Positions 6,124-13,035 of a DNA stretch of 14,529 bases are shown piece by piece. The translations under genes were made by a program, and so were the position numbers. The stretch comes from Methanomicrobiales archaeon (lineage in GTDB: Archaea > Halobacteriota > Methanomicrobia > Methanomicrobiales > Methanoculleaceae): the NCBI GenBank assembly GCA_019136335.1, contig JAGVUK010000265.1:1-14529 (forward strand). The letters run 5' to 3'. Numbering within the stretch: position 1 is the stretch's first letter; each line of letters opens with the position of its first letter. Under the pieces are notes generated by a model. The model searched no databases. It worked only from the letters and a program-made list of their open reading frames with translations, and was not told the origin of the DNA.

Positions 6124-7316
6124 GTCATCCTCTCGATATGCTGCTTCAGTTTCAGGGCGATCGCTCTGCGGTTGTAGTGCTCTGCGACGTACTCCCGTCC
6201 CCGGCGGCCCATCTCCTCCATCCTCCCCGGGTCGTCAAGGAGCGAGGAGAGCGTCGCGGCGATAGCCTCCGGCGTGTTGCCGGCGATGACCCCGGCCCCC
6301 GACTCATGCGCGAGGTGGGCGATCTCGCCGTCCCCGCAACCGAGGAAGGGCAGCTCGCACGCCATATATTCGTAGGCTTTGGTGGGAGCGGCGTACTCGA
6401 GGTTCGCGAGCCTCTTCAGGGGCGCCACCCCCACGAGCGACTCGGAGAGCAGCCGCGGGATCTCCTCGCGCGGGAGGATGCCTGTGAAGATGATCGAGTC
6501 GGTCAGGTTCTCGGTCTTCACCATCTTTTCCAGGTACTCCCTTGTGTCGCCGTCGCCGACGATGAGGAATTTCAGGTTGTAGGTGCCGTTCATCGACTTG
6601 ACCGCGAGAGCCACCTTATCGAGGTCCTGGGCGTGCCCGACGTTGCCGGCGTAGATGATCTGCCGCTTCTTTTCGCCGTTCGTGGGGCGGAAGAGATCGG
6701 TATCGACGCCGTTCGGCATCAGTTCCATGGGGGCCGTGACCCGGTAACGGGACGCGATCCTCCGGCCGAGTTCTTCCGTCGTGACGCCGACAAGGTCCGC
6801 CCGCGAGAGGCAGAGCTGCTCGAACCTCCGGCTCAATTTCTCGGAGATGCTCCCCTCCTTCAGGAATCCAAGACCGATCGATGCGTCGATCCAGAGGTCG
6901 CGGATATCGAGGATCCACTTTGCCGACGACGTCCGTTTCAGGGCATACCCCGGGAGCCCGGTGAAGAGAGGGGGTGCGGACGTGACGATCACGTCGAACC
7001 GATCCCGGGCAAAGAGAAGCCAGAGCGCGGCGTGGAGCGGGAAGAGGAGGTAATACGCCATCCTGCTCAGGAACCCGGGGTCCCCGGATGCCGGTTGCCA
7101 CGTCCAGAGACGCACAACCCGGACACCGCCGACCTCCTGTACGTCGGATCGACGCCAGGTACGCTGGAACGAACCGGTGGGAAACGTGGGATGGGGCGCA
7201 AGCACGGTCACGTCGAAACCCAGGTCTGCCAGGTGCGCGGCGGTATCGTGGATACGCGATGCGTTTCCTGATTTCTCCGGTGGGAAGTGCTGTGATACGA
7301 TGCATACCCGCTTCAT
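6108..7316 (-). CDS. Glycosyltransferase family 4, WbuB-like
   Basis: This 402-residue protein has a GT-B fold. The N-terminal domain starts KRVCIVSQHFPPEKSGNASR (2-21), with the glycine of the acceptor-side loop. The C-terminal domain has PNGVDTDLF (201-209), GNVGHAQDL (224-232), and the donor-binding PTKAYEYMACELP (311-323) with the E-x7-E-like region. The pattern matches the GT4 WbuB-like group, which transfers N-acetylated or deoxy sugars during O-antigen-type synthesis. The hydrophobic stretch at about 88-102 may associate with the membrane. The start at 7316 is chosen over an upstream ATG at 7349 because AGGAG lies 4 nt before it and the protein then begins with the canonical beta strand. 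The gene follows wecC after 75 nt containing a strong GC hairpin. Donor and acceptor sugars are unknown; UDP-ManNAcA made by the neighbours is a candidate donor. Confidence 0.92.
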   Translation of the reverse strand: MKRVCIVSQHFPPEKSGNASRIHDTAAHLADLGFDVTVLAPHPTFPTGSFQRTWRRSDVQEVGGVRVVRLWTWQPASGDPGFLSRMAYYLLFPLHAALWLLFARDRFDVIVTSAPPLFTGLPGYALKRTSSAKWILDIRDLWIDASIGLGFLKEGSISEKLSRRFEQLCLSRADLVGVTTEELGRRIASRYRVTAPMELMPNGVDTDLFRPTNGEKKRQIIYAGNVGHAQDLDKVALAVKSMNGTYNLKFLIVGDGDTREYLEKMVKTENLTDSIIFTGILPREEIPRLLSESLVGVAPLKRLANLEYAAPTKAYEYMACELPFLGCGDGEIAHLAHESGAGVIAGNTPEAIAATLSSLLDDPGRMEEMGRRGREYVAEHYNRRAIALKLKQHIERMTWTGA

Positions 7317-7368
7317 GGAACTCCTCGTAATGTCAGATTGTATTTGCAAAGACGGATTGCGGCTCCCT

Positions 7369-7390
7369 CCCCCGCCGCTCCGGGCGGGGG
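7369..7390. repeat. GC-rich hairpin, family copy C, inside the operon
   Basis: CCCCCGCC (7369-7376) pairs exactly with GGCGGGGG (7383-7390) around GCTCCG. It lies 2 nt past the wecC stop codon. A second, overlapping hairpin pairs GGGGTT (7388-7393) with AACCCC (7399-7404) and includes part of the stop codon. The two share bases 7388-7390 and so compete. The same core occurs at 2448-2470 and 2685-2706. It may pause transcription or stabilise the wecC end of the mRNA. Confidence 0.65.
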
Positions 7391-7391
7391 G

Positions 7392-8765
7392 TTAGAGGAA
7401 CCCCTCCCGCCCGTTCGGAGAGAGCAGAGAAATAGATGGCGGTGACGTGGGTGTGATCGGCCGCGCCGGGTTCGCTGGGTACAGGCCCGCCGAAGGCATA
7501 ACCTCGCCGAGCGGCACCGGCTGCACCGATGAACCGTCACCCAGCACCCTGACGGCAAAACCCTGATCGGCCCACTTCTCGTGGTCGAGTATGTTCCTCG
7601 CATCGATGACAAGTTTCGTTCGCACCCGGAGTCTCGCAGGATCGATCGTGCGGAAACAGTCATGATCGGCGAGTACGACGATGCAGTCGCTCCCGGCAGC
7701 CGCATCCGCCACATCCATAAGTGGGTGCGGGAACTCCCCCACGTGGGGGTCGTGGCACCTGATGGCGTACCCCTCGTTCTCGGCGAGCTGGATGAACTTG
7801 AACGCCGGGCTCTCCCGGGTATCGCTGATGTTGCCCTTGTAGGCGACGCCGAAGATGGCGATCGTCGGATCCCTGGTGCCGGCAAGCAGGTTGCGGGCGA
7901 CATGGAGCACGTAGTTCGGCATGGAGTCGTTGACCTCCCGTGCCGTGGAGACCATCCTGCACCGTGTAGAGTTCTCGGTCAGGAACCAGGGGTCGATGGC
8001 GATGCAATGCCCTCCCACCCCGGGGCCGGGGTTCAGGATGGAGACCCGGGGATGTTTGTTTGCAAGAGTGATGGCCTCCCAGACGTTGATCCCGCACTCC
8101 TCCGCGAGCTGGGCGAACTCGTTTGCGAGCGCGATGTTCACATCGCGGCAGGTGTTCTCCATCAGTTTGACGAACTCCGCCGTCCTCGTATCGGTCTGGT
8201 AGATCTGCCCGCGGACGAAGGCCTGATAGATAGAGATCGCCCGGTCGGTTGAATCCCGGTCGTACCCGCCGATGATGCGGCTGTTCTCCGTCATCTCCTG
8301 CAGGGTCCGCCCGGGTATCGCCCGCTCGGGACAGTGGGCGTAGAGGAAATCCCCGATGGATATGCCGCTCTTCTCGAGCCTGGGGATCACGACCCGTTCG
8401 CTCGTTCCAGGCGGGACGGTCGATTCGAGGATGACCAGGTTCCCCTTGGCGAGGTGGGGGGCGATCGAGTCGGCCGCTTTCTTGACGTATGAGAGGTCGG
8501 AGACCTTTGTTGCCTGGTCCAGGGGTGTCGGTACGGCGATCAGGAAGACGTCCGCGGCCTCGGGCCTGGTCCTCGCGACGAACCGTCCTTCTGCCTCACG
8601 GTACAGGTCTTCGAGCCCCGGTTCCCTGAACGGGAGGTTTCCGTGGTTCAGGTAGTCCACCACGCTCTGTTTCACATCGACACCCACAACATCCGCCCCG
8701 TGAGCGGCGAACAGCAGCGCGGTCGGCAACCCGATGTATCCTAATCCCAGTACACAGATCTTCAT
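7392..8765 (-). CDS. wecC: UDP-N-acetyl-D-mannosamine dehydrogenase (UDP-ManNAcA synthesis)
   Basis: This 457-residue nucleotide-sugar dehydrogenase oxidises UDP-ManNAc to UDP-ManNAcA with two NAD+. The NAD-binding GLGYIG is at 7-12, VPTPLD at 78-83, and ESTVPPGTSE at 114-123. The catalytic lysine region is AEFVKLMENT (196-205), the catalytic cysteine is in GVGGHCIAIDPW (Cys254), and the C-terminal UDP-binding domain starts at FGVAYKGN with DTRESPA. Its gene follows wecB by about 20 nt. Two start codons are possible, 8771 (MHM) and 8765; GAGGAG lies 3 nt and 9 nt before them. The shorter is preferred because family members begin with the beta strand MKICVLG. The last ~35 residues form a Pro/Ser-rich tail beyond the usual family end, running up to the GC hairpin. 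WecB next door fixes the substrate as UDP-ManNAc with good confidence. Confidence 0.94.
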   Translation of the reverse strand: MKICVLGLGYIGLPTALLFAAHGADVVGVDVKQSVVDYLNHGNLPFREPGLEDLYREAEGRFVARTRPEAADVFLIAVPTPLDQATKVSDLSYVKKAADSIAPHLAKGNLVILESTVPPGTSERVVIPRLEKSGISIGDFLYAHCPERAIPGRTLQEMTENSRIIGGYDRDSTDRAISIYQAFVRGQIYQTDTRTAEFVKLMENTCRDVNIALANEFAQLAEECGINVWEAITLANKHPRVSILNPGPGVGGHCIAIDPWFLTENSTRCRMVSTAREVNDSMPNYVLHVARNLLAGTRDPTIAIFGVAYKGNISDTRESPAFKFIQLAENEGYAIRCHDPHVGEFPHPLMDVADAAAGSDCIVVLADHDCFRTIDPARLRVRTKLVIDARNILDHEKWADQGFAVRVLGDGSSVQPVPLGEVMPSAGLYPANPARPITPTSPPSISLLSPNGREGFL

Positions 8766-8786
8766 GTGCATTATCTCCTCGTGCGG

Positions 8787-9866
8787 TTATTGGGACCGTG
8801 CTGCCGCACAGACCATGACGATCATCTTTCCGGCAATACCATCCCCGTAGGGGTTCTCCCAGCCACGCTTCCGGGTAGCCGCCGAGCGAACCCCCTCAAG
8901 GATCTTCCCTGAGTCGGCACCGACCAGGATGTTCGATCCCACCTCCAGCGTCTCGGGCCGCTCCGTGTCGTAGCGCATCGTCGCGCAGGGAACGCCGAGA
9001 ATACAGGTCTCTTCCTGGACGCCGCCGGAATCGGTCAGCACGACCTTTGCCTGCGACTCTAACTGCAGGAATTCAAGGAACCCGAAGGGTTTGGTGAGGT
9101 TTAACCCATCGACGCCGATGCCGAGCTCCTTGATCCTTTTTTCGGTCCTCGGGTGAACCGGGAAGACGACCGGCAGGGCGAACTCCTTCTGCACCCCGAG
9201 AAGCCCTTTCAGGATCCCCTTGAGCCGTGCCCGGTTGTCCACGTTCTCCTGCCGGTGGGCGGTGACGAGGAAGTATTCGCGGGGTTCGAGGTCGAGGTCT
9301 TTGAGGATGCTGACCTTCCTCCTCGATATATCGAGGTTCTGGTAGACCGCGTCGACGACGGTGTTGCCGGTCACGCAGATCTTCCTGTCCGCGATGCCCT
9401 CCGCGAGGAGGTTCTCCCGGGCGTTCTCCGTCGGAGCGAAGAGGTAATCCGATATATGGTCGGTAAGCACCCGGTTGATCTCTTCCGGCATCCAGCGGTT
9501 GAAACTCCGGAGACCCGCCTCGATGTGTCCCACCCGCACGTGAAGTTTCGACGCGGCGAGAGCCCCGGCCATGACAGTGTTCGTGTCCCCCTGCACCAGG
9601 ACGAGGTCGGGCGCCTCCTTCACGAGGACGTCCTCGACGCCGGTCATGATCTTCGCTGTCTGGCCGGCCTGACTCCCGGAACCCACGTCAAGGTTGTAGT
9701 CGGGGTCCGGGAGTTCAAGTTCCTCAAAGAAGAGCCGGTCCATCTCGTAGGTGTAGTGCTGTCCTGTATGAAGGATGAAGTAGTCGAGGCCTCTCCTCTC
9801 GCATTCCCTGATGACCGGAGACATCTTGATGATCTCCGGCCTTGTTCCGAGTATTATTCCAATCAT
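8787..9866 (-). CDS. wecB: UDP-N-acetylglucosamine 2-epimerase, non-hydrolysing
   Basis: This 359-residue cytosolic enzyme interconverts UDP-GlcNAc and UDP-ManNAc. Family motifs are present in order: GTRPEIIKM (7-15), HTGQHY (33-38), QGDTNTV (92-98), GHIEAGLRS (113-121), PEEINR (127-132), TAHRQENVDN (about 205-214), VHPRTEKR, and DSGGVQEE near residue 285. All catalytic acidic and histidine positions of the family appear intact. The start at 9866 is chosen because GGGGAGGAG lies 6 nt upstream and the protein then starts with the canonical MIGIILGTRPE. An upstream ATG at 9896 would overlap the preceding spacer without a ribosome site. The gene lies 39 nt after the GT2 gene and about 20 nt before wecC, so the three are surely cotranscribed. 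Confidence 0.95.
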   Translation of the reverse strand: MIGIILGTRPEIIKMSPVIRECERRGLDYFILHTGQHYTYEMDRLFFEELELPDPDYNLDVGSGSQAGQTAKIMTGVEDVLVKEAPDLVLVQGDTNTVMAGALAASKLHVRVGHIEAGLRSFNRWMPEEINRVLTDHISDYLFAPTENARENLLAEGIADRKICVTGNTVVDAVYQNLDISRRKVSILKDLDLEPREYFLVTAHRQENVDNRARLKGILKGLLGVQKEFALPVVFPVHPRTEKRIKELGIGVDGLNLTKPFGFLEFLQLESQAKVVLTDSGGVQEETCILGVPCATMRYDTERPETLEVGSNILVGADSGKILEGVRSAATRKRGWENPYGDGIAGKMIVMVCAAARSQ

Positions 9867-9905
9867 TCTCCGCTCCTCCCCTGTATCGTATCTCATCTCC
9901 CCTCC

Positions 9906-11063
9906 TCACTCCCGCAGTCGTGCAATGAGAGCGAGCATCAGGCCTACGATGAGAGCGACGGTCCCCGGGATCAGGAAGAGAGATGCAAGCATCCCCTGCT
10001 CGATCGCGATGAGACCCGTCTCATTGAACCCCTGGAAGAACTGAAGAAGGAGAAACACGCCAGCGAGGATCGCGGCAAGTCCGGGGAGCCCGATATGCAG
10101 GAGGGGTTTTCTCTCCACGGCGAGCCAGAATATCGATCCGAGCACCTCTATCGCGTGGGATACGGGGTTCTTTGTGGACGTACTGAGATCGCCGCCGTAC
10201 TTACAGTTGATCGGCGTCTCCCCGACGCGCAGGCACTTTTCCTGGGCTGTTCTGAGCATCTCTGACTCGGTCGAAAAATCATCCTTTTTCAGTCCGTTGA
10301 GCATCGCCTCCATGGTCGTCCTGTTCAGCGCACGGAACCCGCACTGGGAGTCGGTGATCGAACTGCCATTGCTTGAGGCGATGTCGAGCACGGCCCGGCC
10401 GAACCTCCGGTAAAAGGGCATCTGGTCGAAGGTCCGAAAGCCGATGACGAGATCGGCGGTATCGGTGAGGATCGGTTCGACCAGGAGGGGTATCTCCCTG
10501 GGGTTGTGCTGACCGTCTCCGTCCATGAAGACCAGGCAGTCATAGTCGTGATCGACCGCGTACCGGAGAGCGCTCCTGATCCCCCGCCCTTTTCCCATCT
10601 GGGCCCCGTGCGAGATGACGGTCGCTCCGGCATCCCTGGCGACCTTTGCGGTGCCGTCCGTGCACCCGTCATCTATCACCAGGACTTCGTCAGCGTGCAG
10701 CCGGGCCATCAGGACGACTGACCCGATGGCGATCTCTTCGTTGAAACAGGGGATCGCCGCGAGGGTCCTCATCCCGCCTGACCGGCGGGATGGGATGGCG
10801 GTAGTATCAGCGGTTTCGTCCATCACCCGCCGGTACCCCGGGGCCGTCGGCATCCTCAGCGGGTTGACCTGCTCCTGGACCTCGCAGCGGAGAGCGGGGA
10901 TATCCATCGCGCTCCCCTCTCCGAGTTCCCGGGGTATATGCCGTTCGATCCATCTGTCTGTCTCTGCATCAATGAACTGCGGCAATGGCACAGTTGTCTC
11001 TTCGGCGAACCACCCCTCATGGTGAGCGGGTGGTCTCGCCCGAACCGGATCCTTGTCGTACAT
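9906..11063 (-). CDS. Glycosyltransferase family 2, polyprenyl-phosphate sugar synthase-like, membrane-anchored
   Basis: The GT2 catalytic domain (about 98-310) of this 385-residue protein has PCFNEE (105-110), DDGCTDGT (131-138), the metal-binding DGDGQHNP (181-188), and SQCGFRALN (239-247). Two predicted membrane helices follow at about 323-343 and 357-381. The pattern resembles dolichol-phosphate mannosyl/glucosyl transferases, so it probably loads a sugar onto a polyprenyl phosphate at the inner membrane face. The first 97 residues are unusual: hydrophilic, with no recognised domain. The start at 11063 is supported by GAGGGG about 8 nt upstream and by a TATA element ~45 nt upstream. An internal ATG (codon 98, at 10772) would give a standard-length enzyme but has no clear ribosome site and lies inside a perfect hairpin. 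This is the first gene of the six-gene operon. Confidence 0.9.
   Translation of the reverse strand: MYDKDPVRARPPAHHEGWFAEETTVPLPQFIDAETDRWIERHIPRELGEGSAMDIPALRCEVQEQVNPLRMPTAPGYRRVMDETADTTAIPSRRSGGMRTLAAIPCFNEEIAIGSVVLMARLHADEVLVIDDGCTDGTAKVARDAGATVISHGAQMGKGRGIRSALRYAVDHDYDCLVFMDGDGQHNPREIPLLVEPILTDTADLVIGFRTFDQMPFYRRFGRAVLDIASSNGSSITDSQCGFRALNRTTMEAMLNGLKKDDFSTESEMLRTAQEKCLRVGETPINCKYGGDLSTSTKNPVSHAIEVLGSIFWLAVERKPLLHIGLPGLAAILAGVFLLLQFFQGFNETGLIAIEQGMLASLFLIPGTVALIVGLMLALIARLRE
10770..10792 (-). other. Perfect 9-bp hairpin at the GT2 domain boundary
   Basis: CATCCCGCC (10770-10778) and GGCGGGATG (10784-10792) are exact complements around a 5-nt loop. On the minus strand the second arm ends with the ATG of codon 98, exactly where the N-terminal extension meets the catalytic domain. 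It could mask an internal start codon. Confidence 0.5.
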
Positions 11064-11106
11064 CCACTTTCCCCTCTTGACGTACTGAAACGGGACTGTG
11101 CTGGCA

Positions 11107-11116
11107 TATATTAATA
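11107..11116 (-). promoter_or_regulatory. TATA element of the polysaccharide operon
   Basis: The minus strand reads TATTAATATA here, inside an AT-rich island (about 11103-11180). Start of transcription about 24 nt downstream would lie near 11085, leaving a leader of about 20 nt that carries the GAGGGG ribosome site before the ATG at 11063. No other comparable promoter is seen before the other five genes. Confidence 0.55.
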
Positions 11117-11503
11117 GGTTATTATTAAGCTTTAATCCTTAACAAAACGGTAAAATAAGCTAATTTTGCTTTACAATGGGGGCCTTAAGGGGCCGCCGGA
11201 CTAGTTAAATGCTTCTGTCCTGAGGCCGTGACTCATGGCCACGTATCGATCGAAGATTGCAGGTCCTTATGCCACGATTCCGGCGGCACCGGGCTATCGC
11301 ATGTTTTGTTATCCGGAAGGCTTAAGGTTAGCTTTCCCGGGTAACAGGGGGAAAGCCCGATTTACCCTGCCGCACCCCCTTTAGGGGATTCGCTGTCTGC
11401 GGTCGGATCCTTTTTAATCGGCGGTGATGAGAAGGACTCGTTTCCCGGTAGCCTCTGCCCTCGGTTTGCCGCATCAGGAATGTTTATATCTGTGCTTCGG
11501 CTG
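11117..11503. other. Non-coding stretch between the operon promoter and truA
   Basis: No gene of confidence is seen. The left part is AT-rich; the rest has average composition with small hairpins: GGCCGTG/CATGGCC (11224-11240, loop ACT), GCTTTCCC/GGGAAAGC (11331-11338 and 11349-11356), and CCCCTTTAGGGG near 11376-11387. A weak 49-codon plus-strand frame lies at 11235-11384. A TATA-like TTTATATC is at 11483-11490. It could hold a small RNA, but no family is recognised. Confidence 0.45.
11235..11384 (+). CDS. Doubtful 49-residue ORF
   Basis: The frame runs from ATG to TAG and begins MATYRSKIAGPYATIPAAPG. GAGG lies 9 nt upstream, and a weak TATA-like TTAAAT lies about 27 nt upstream of the ATG, which would fit a leaderless transcript. 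The ATG is inside a 7-bp hairpin (11224-11240). No domain, signal or membrane segment is recognised. The frame may be chance in a non-coding region. Confidence 0.15.
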   Translation: MATYRSKIAGPYATIPAAPGYRMFCYPEGLRLAFPGNRGKARFTLPHPL

Positions 11504-11519
11504 CCGCCGAGATCGGCGG
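11504..11519 (-). terminator. Hairpin after truA
   Basis: CCGCCGA (11504-11510) and TCGGCGG (11513-11519) are exact complements beginning 7 nt after the truA stop codon on the minus strand. No oligo-T tract follows directly, so this is only a candidate 3'-end structure. Confidence 0.35.
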
Positions 11520-11526
11520 GGGCGGA

Positions 11527-12330
11527 TCACCCCGGCGGTTCCCCTCCCGGCACAAGGCATGTGGAGACCTCCGCCATGAGCGTGTGGTAGCGGTGACGGC
11601 CGACCGGGTACCGGCGGCTCTTCTCGTCGGCGGGAAGCGGCGTAAAGGAGATCCCGTACTCGATCTCCCAGAGGATCAGCCCCTCCGGGGGAGCGGCAGG
11701 GAGCCTCTCGTCTGCCGGTCCCGCAAGGAGCCGGGCGATCTCGCCTCGGCCCGCCTCCTCCTGCCCCACCCGTTCGAGCGCCGTTGCCATGCACCGGACC
11801 ATATTCCAGAGGAAGCTCTCCCCGGTCACCTCAAAGACGGCAAACAGCCCCTCCTCAAAGACCCGCGCCGCAAGGATCCGCCGTTCGGGGTTCCGGTCGC
11901 CGGCGCGAGAGAACGATGAGAAGTCGTGCAGCCCGACGAACTCCTGCGCCGCTTCGTGCATGGCAGCGGTGTTGCCGGGCGCGGGGAAGAAGTAATAGCG
12001 ATAGGTCCTCGATATGGCGCTGTACCGGGGGTGGAACCCCTCCGGCACCACAGCCCACGCTGTGCACCAGATGTCCTCCGGGAGCACCTGGTTCAGCCTC
12101 TCCACCGCCCGCTCCGGCATATCGGTCGCAAACGAGCAGACCTGACCGCGGGCATGCACCCCGCGGTCGGTGCGGCCGGCGGTGGCGAAGTTTGCCGTCC
12201 GACGGTCGTCGAAGAGATGGAGGCGCCTCGCCGCCGCGATGAACTCGCCCTCCACGGTGCGGAGGAGAGGTTGCACCTGCGAACCGAAAAAGTGGTCCCC
12301 GAAGTACGAAAAGCGGAACGCCAGATTCAT
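11527..12330 (-). CDS. truA: tRNA pseudouridine(38-40) synthase TruA
   Basis: This 267-residue enzyme isomerises uridines at positions 38-40 of the tRNA anticodon arm. The catalytic motif AGRTDRGVHARGQ (51-63) places the nucleophile at Asp55. It is followed by LNQVLPEDIW, the RYSAISRTYRYYF segment, the FVGLHDFSSFSR segment, and GESFLWNMVRCMATAL, all typical of TruA in this order. The length is normal for an archaeal member. The ATG at 12330 overlaps the stop codon of the PHP gene as ATGA, so it is probably translated by coupling; no independent promoter is seen in the 3' part of the PHP gene. About 30 residues beyond the usual core form a hydrophilic tail ending VPGGEPPG. Identification is secure. 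Confidence 0.95.
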   Translation of the reverse strand: MNLAFRFSYFGDHFFGSQVQPLLRTVEGEFIAAARRLHLFDDRRTANFATAGRTDRGVHARGQVCSFATDMPERAVERLNQVLPEDIWCTAWAVVPEGFHPRYSAISRTYRYYFFPAPGNTAAMHEAAQEFVGLHDFSSFSRAGDRNPERRILAARVFEEGLFAVFEVTGESFLWNMVRCMATALERVGQEEAGRGEIARLLAGPADERLPAAPPEGLILWEIEYGISFTPLPADEKSRRYPVGRHRYHTLMAEVSTCLVPGGEPPG

Positions 12331-12992
12331 CGTTGTACCGTTCGCCGAATCCGCTGGAGAGCGCCCCTGAGGGACTGGTGGGTGTAGGTGTGCAGCGGGG
12401 TCATCCTCCCTCCCGCCATCGTCCGCCCCTCCCGGATCGCGGAGAGGATGGAGGCTGCATCGGGCTCGGCCGTGACGTACGTGACCCCGAACCCGACGTA
12501 CCGGGCGTTGTGGGCGTCACTTCCGGCAACCCCGGGTTTCCCGAATCTCCGTGCAATGACCGCGGCCTTCCGGTTCGCCGACCCGGTGATGTAGCGGCTG
12601 TTGAAGACCTCCACGGCATCCACCGCCCCGATACCGGCCGCAAGTTTCCTCCCGACGCCGTGGCGCCAGCGGTGGTAGGGGTGCGGGAGGATCAGCAGGG
12701 CTCCCCGGGCGCGGGCGAGAGTGACGGTTTCGAGGAAGTCAAGTCCTGCCGGCAGGGGTTGCGTGACCCCGAGAGCGAGCAGGTGGCCCTGCCGCGTCGA
12801 TACCTCGGTCCCCGGGATCACGGTCACGGGGGTGCTGCACCGGAGGGCGTAGCGGGCGCCTTCCACCGTGTCGTGATCGGTGATCGCGACGGCATCGAGG
12901 CCGACTGCCTCCGCTCGCTCCAGGATTTCCTCGACACTGCTCTCTCCGTCCCTGGAGAACCTGGTGTGGACATGCAGATCGCACCGCAGCAT
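12327..12992 (-). CDS. PHP-domain metal-dependent phosphoesterase
   Basis: This 221-residue protein has all four PHP metal-binding motifs: DLHVHT with His7 and His9, ITDHDT with His40 and Asp41, Glu63 in PGTEVS, and HPYH (104-107), plus GSDAHN (157-162). PHP proteins of this size hydrolyse phosphate esters or act on nucleotides or short RNAs (for example 3',5'-nucleotide bisphosphate phosphatase / RNase AM types). The substrate here cannot be read from the sequence. The start at 12992 gives the canonical MLRCDLHVH, with a TGATC element just upstream as a weak ribosome site. The gene overlaps truA by 4 nt, so the two form a unit, and it diverges from the dihydropteroate-synthase-like gene 43 nt away. 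An RNA-related role would fit the truA coupling but is only suggestive. Confidence 0.92.
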   Translation of the reverse strand: MLRCDLHVHTRFSRDGESSVEEILERAEAVGLDAVAITDHDTVEGARYALRCSTPVTVIPGTEVSTRQGHLLALGVTQPLPAGLDFLETVTLARARGALLILPHPYHRWRHGVGRKLAAGIGAVDAVEVFNSRYITGSANRKAAVIARRFGKPGVAGSDAHNARYVGFGVTYVTAEPDAASILSAIREGRTMAGGRMTPLHTYTHQSLRGALQRIRRTVQR

Positions 12993-13035
12993 GAGATCAG
13001 ATTATTTGTCACCCGCTGAATAATAATTGAAGTGT
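12993..13035. promoter_or_regulatory. Compact divergent promoter region
   Basis: Only 43 nt separate the PHP gene from the dihydropteroate-synthase-like gene. The AT-rich parts are GATTATTTG (about 12999-13007) on the plus side and, read on the minus strand, CAATTATTATTC (about 13017-13028). Both lie about 25 nt or slightly more from the opposite gene's start, so each gene would have a very short leader or none. Confidence 0.4.

Noticed and set aside
6138..7271. 377-codon plus-strand open frame opposite the GT4 gene
   Set aside because: It is rich in Gly, Arg, Val and Glu without motifs and lies antisense to a well-supported glycosyltransferase.
9153..10265. 370-codon plus-strand open frame across wecB and GT2
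   Set aside because: It spans two real minus-strand genes and their spacer, and has no domain or promoter. It is a mirror effect of GC-rich coding DNA.
11424..11430. GTGATGA as the C box of a C/D guide RNA
   Set aside because: No CTGA D box or internal D'/C' pair was found within about 70 nt on that strand.
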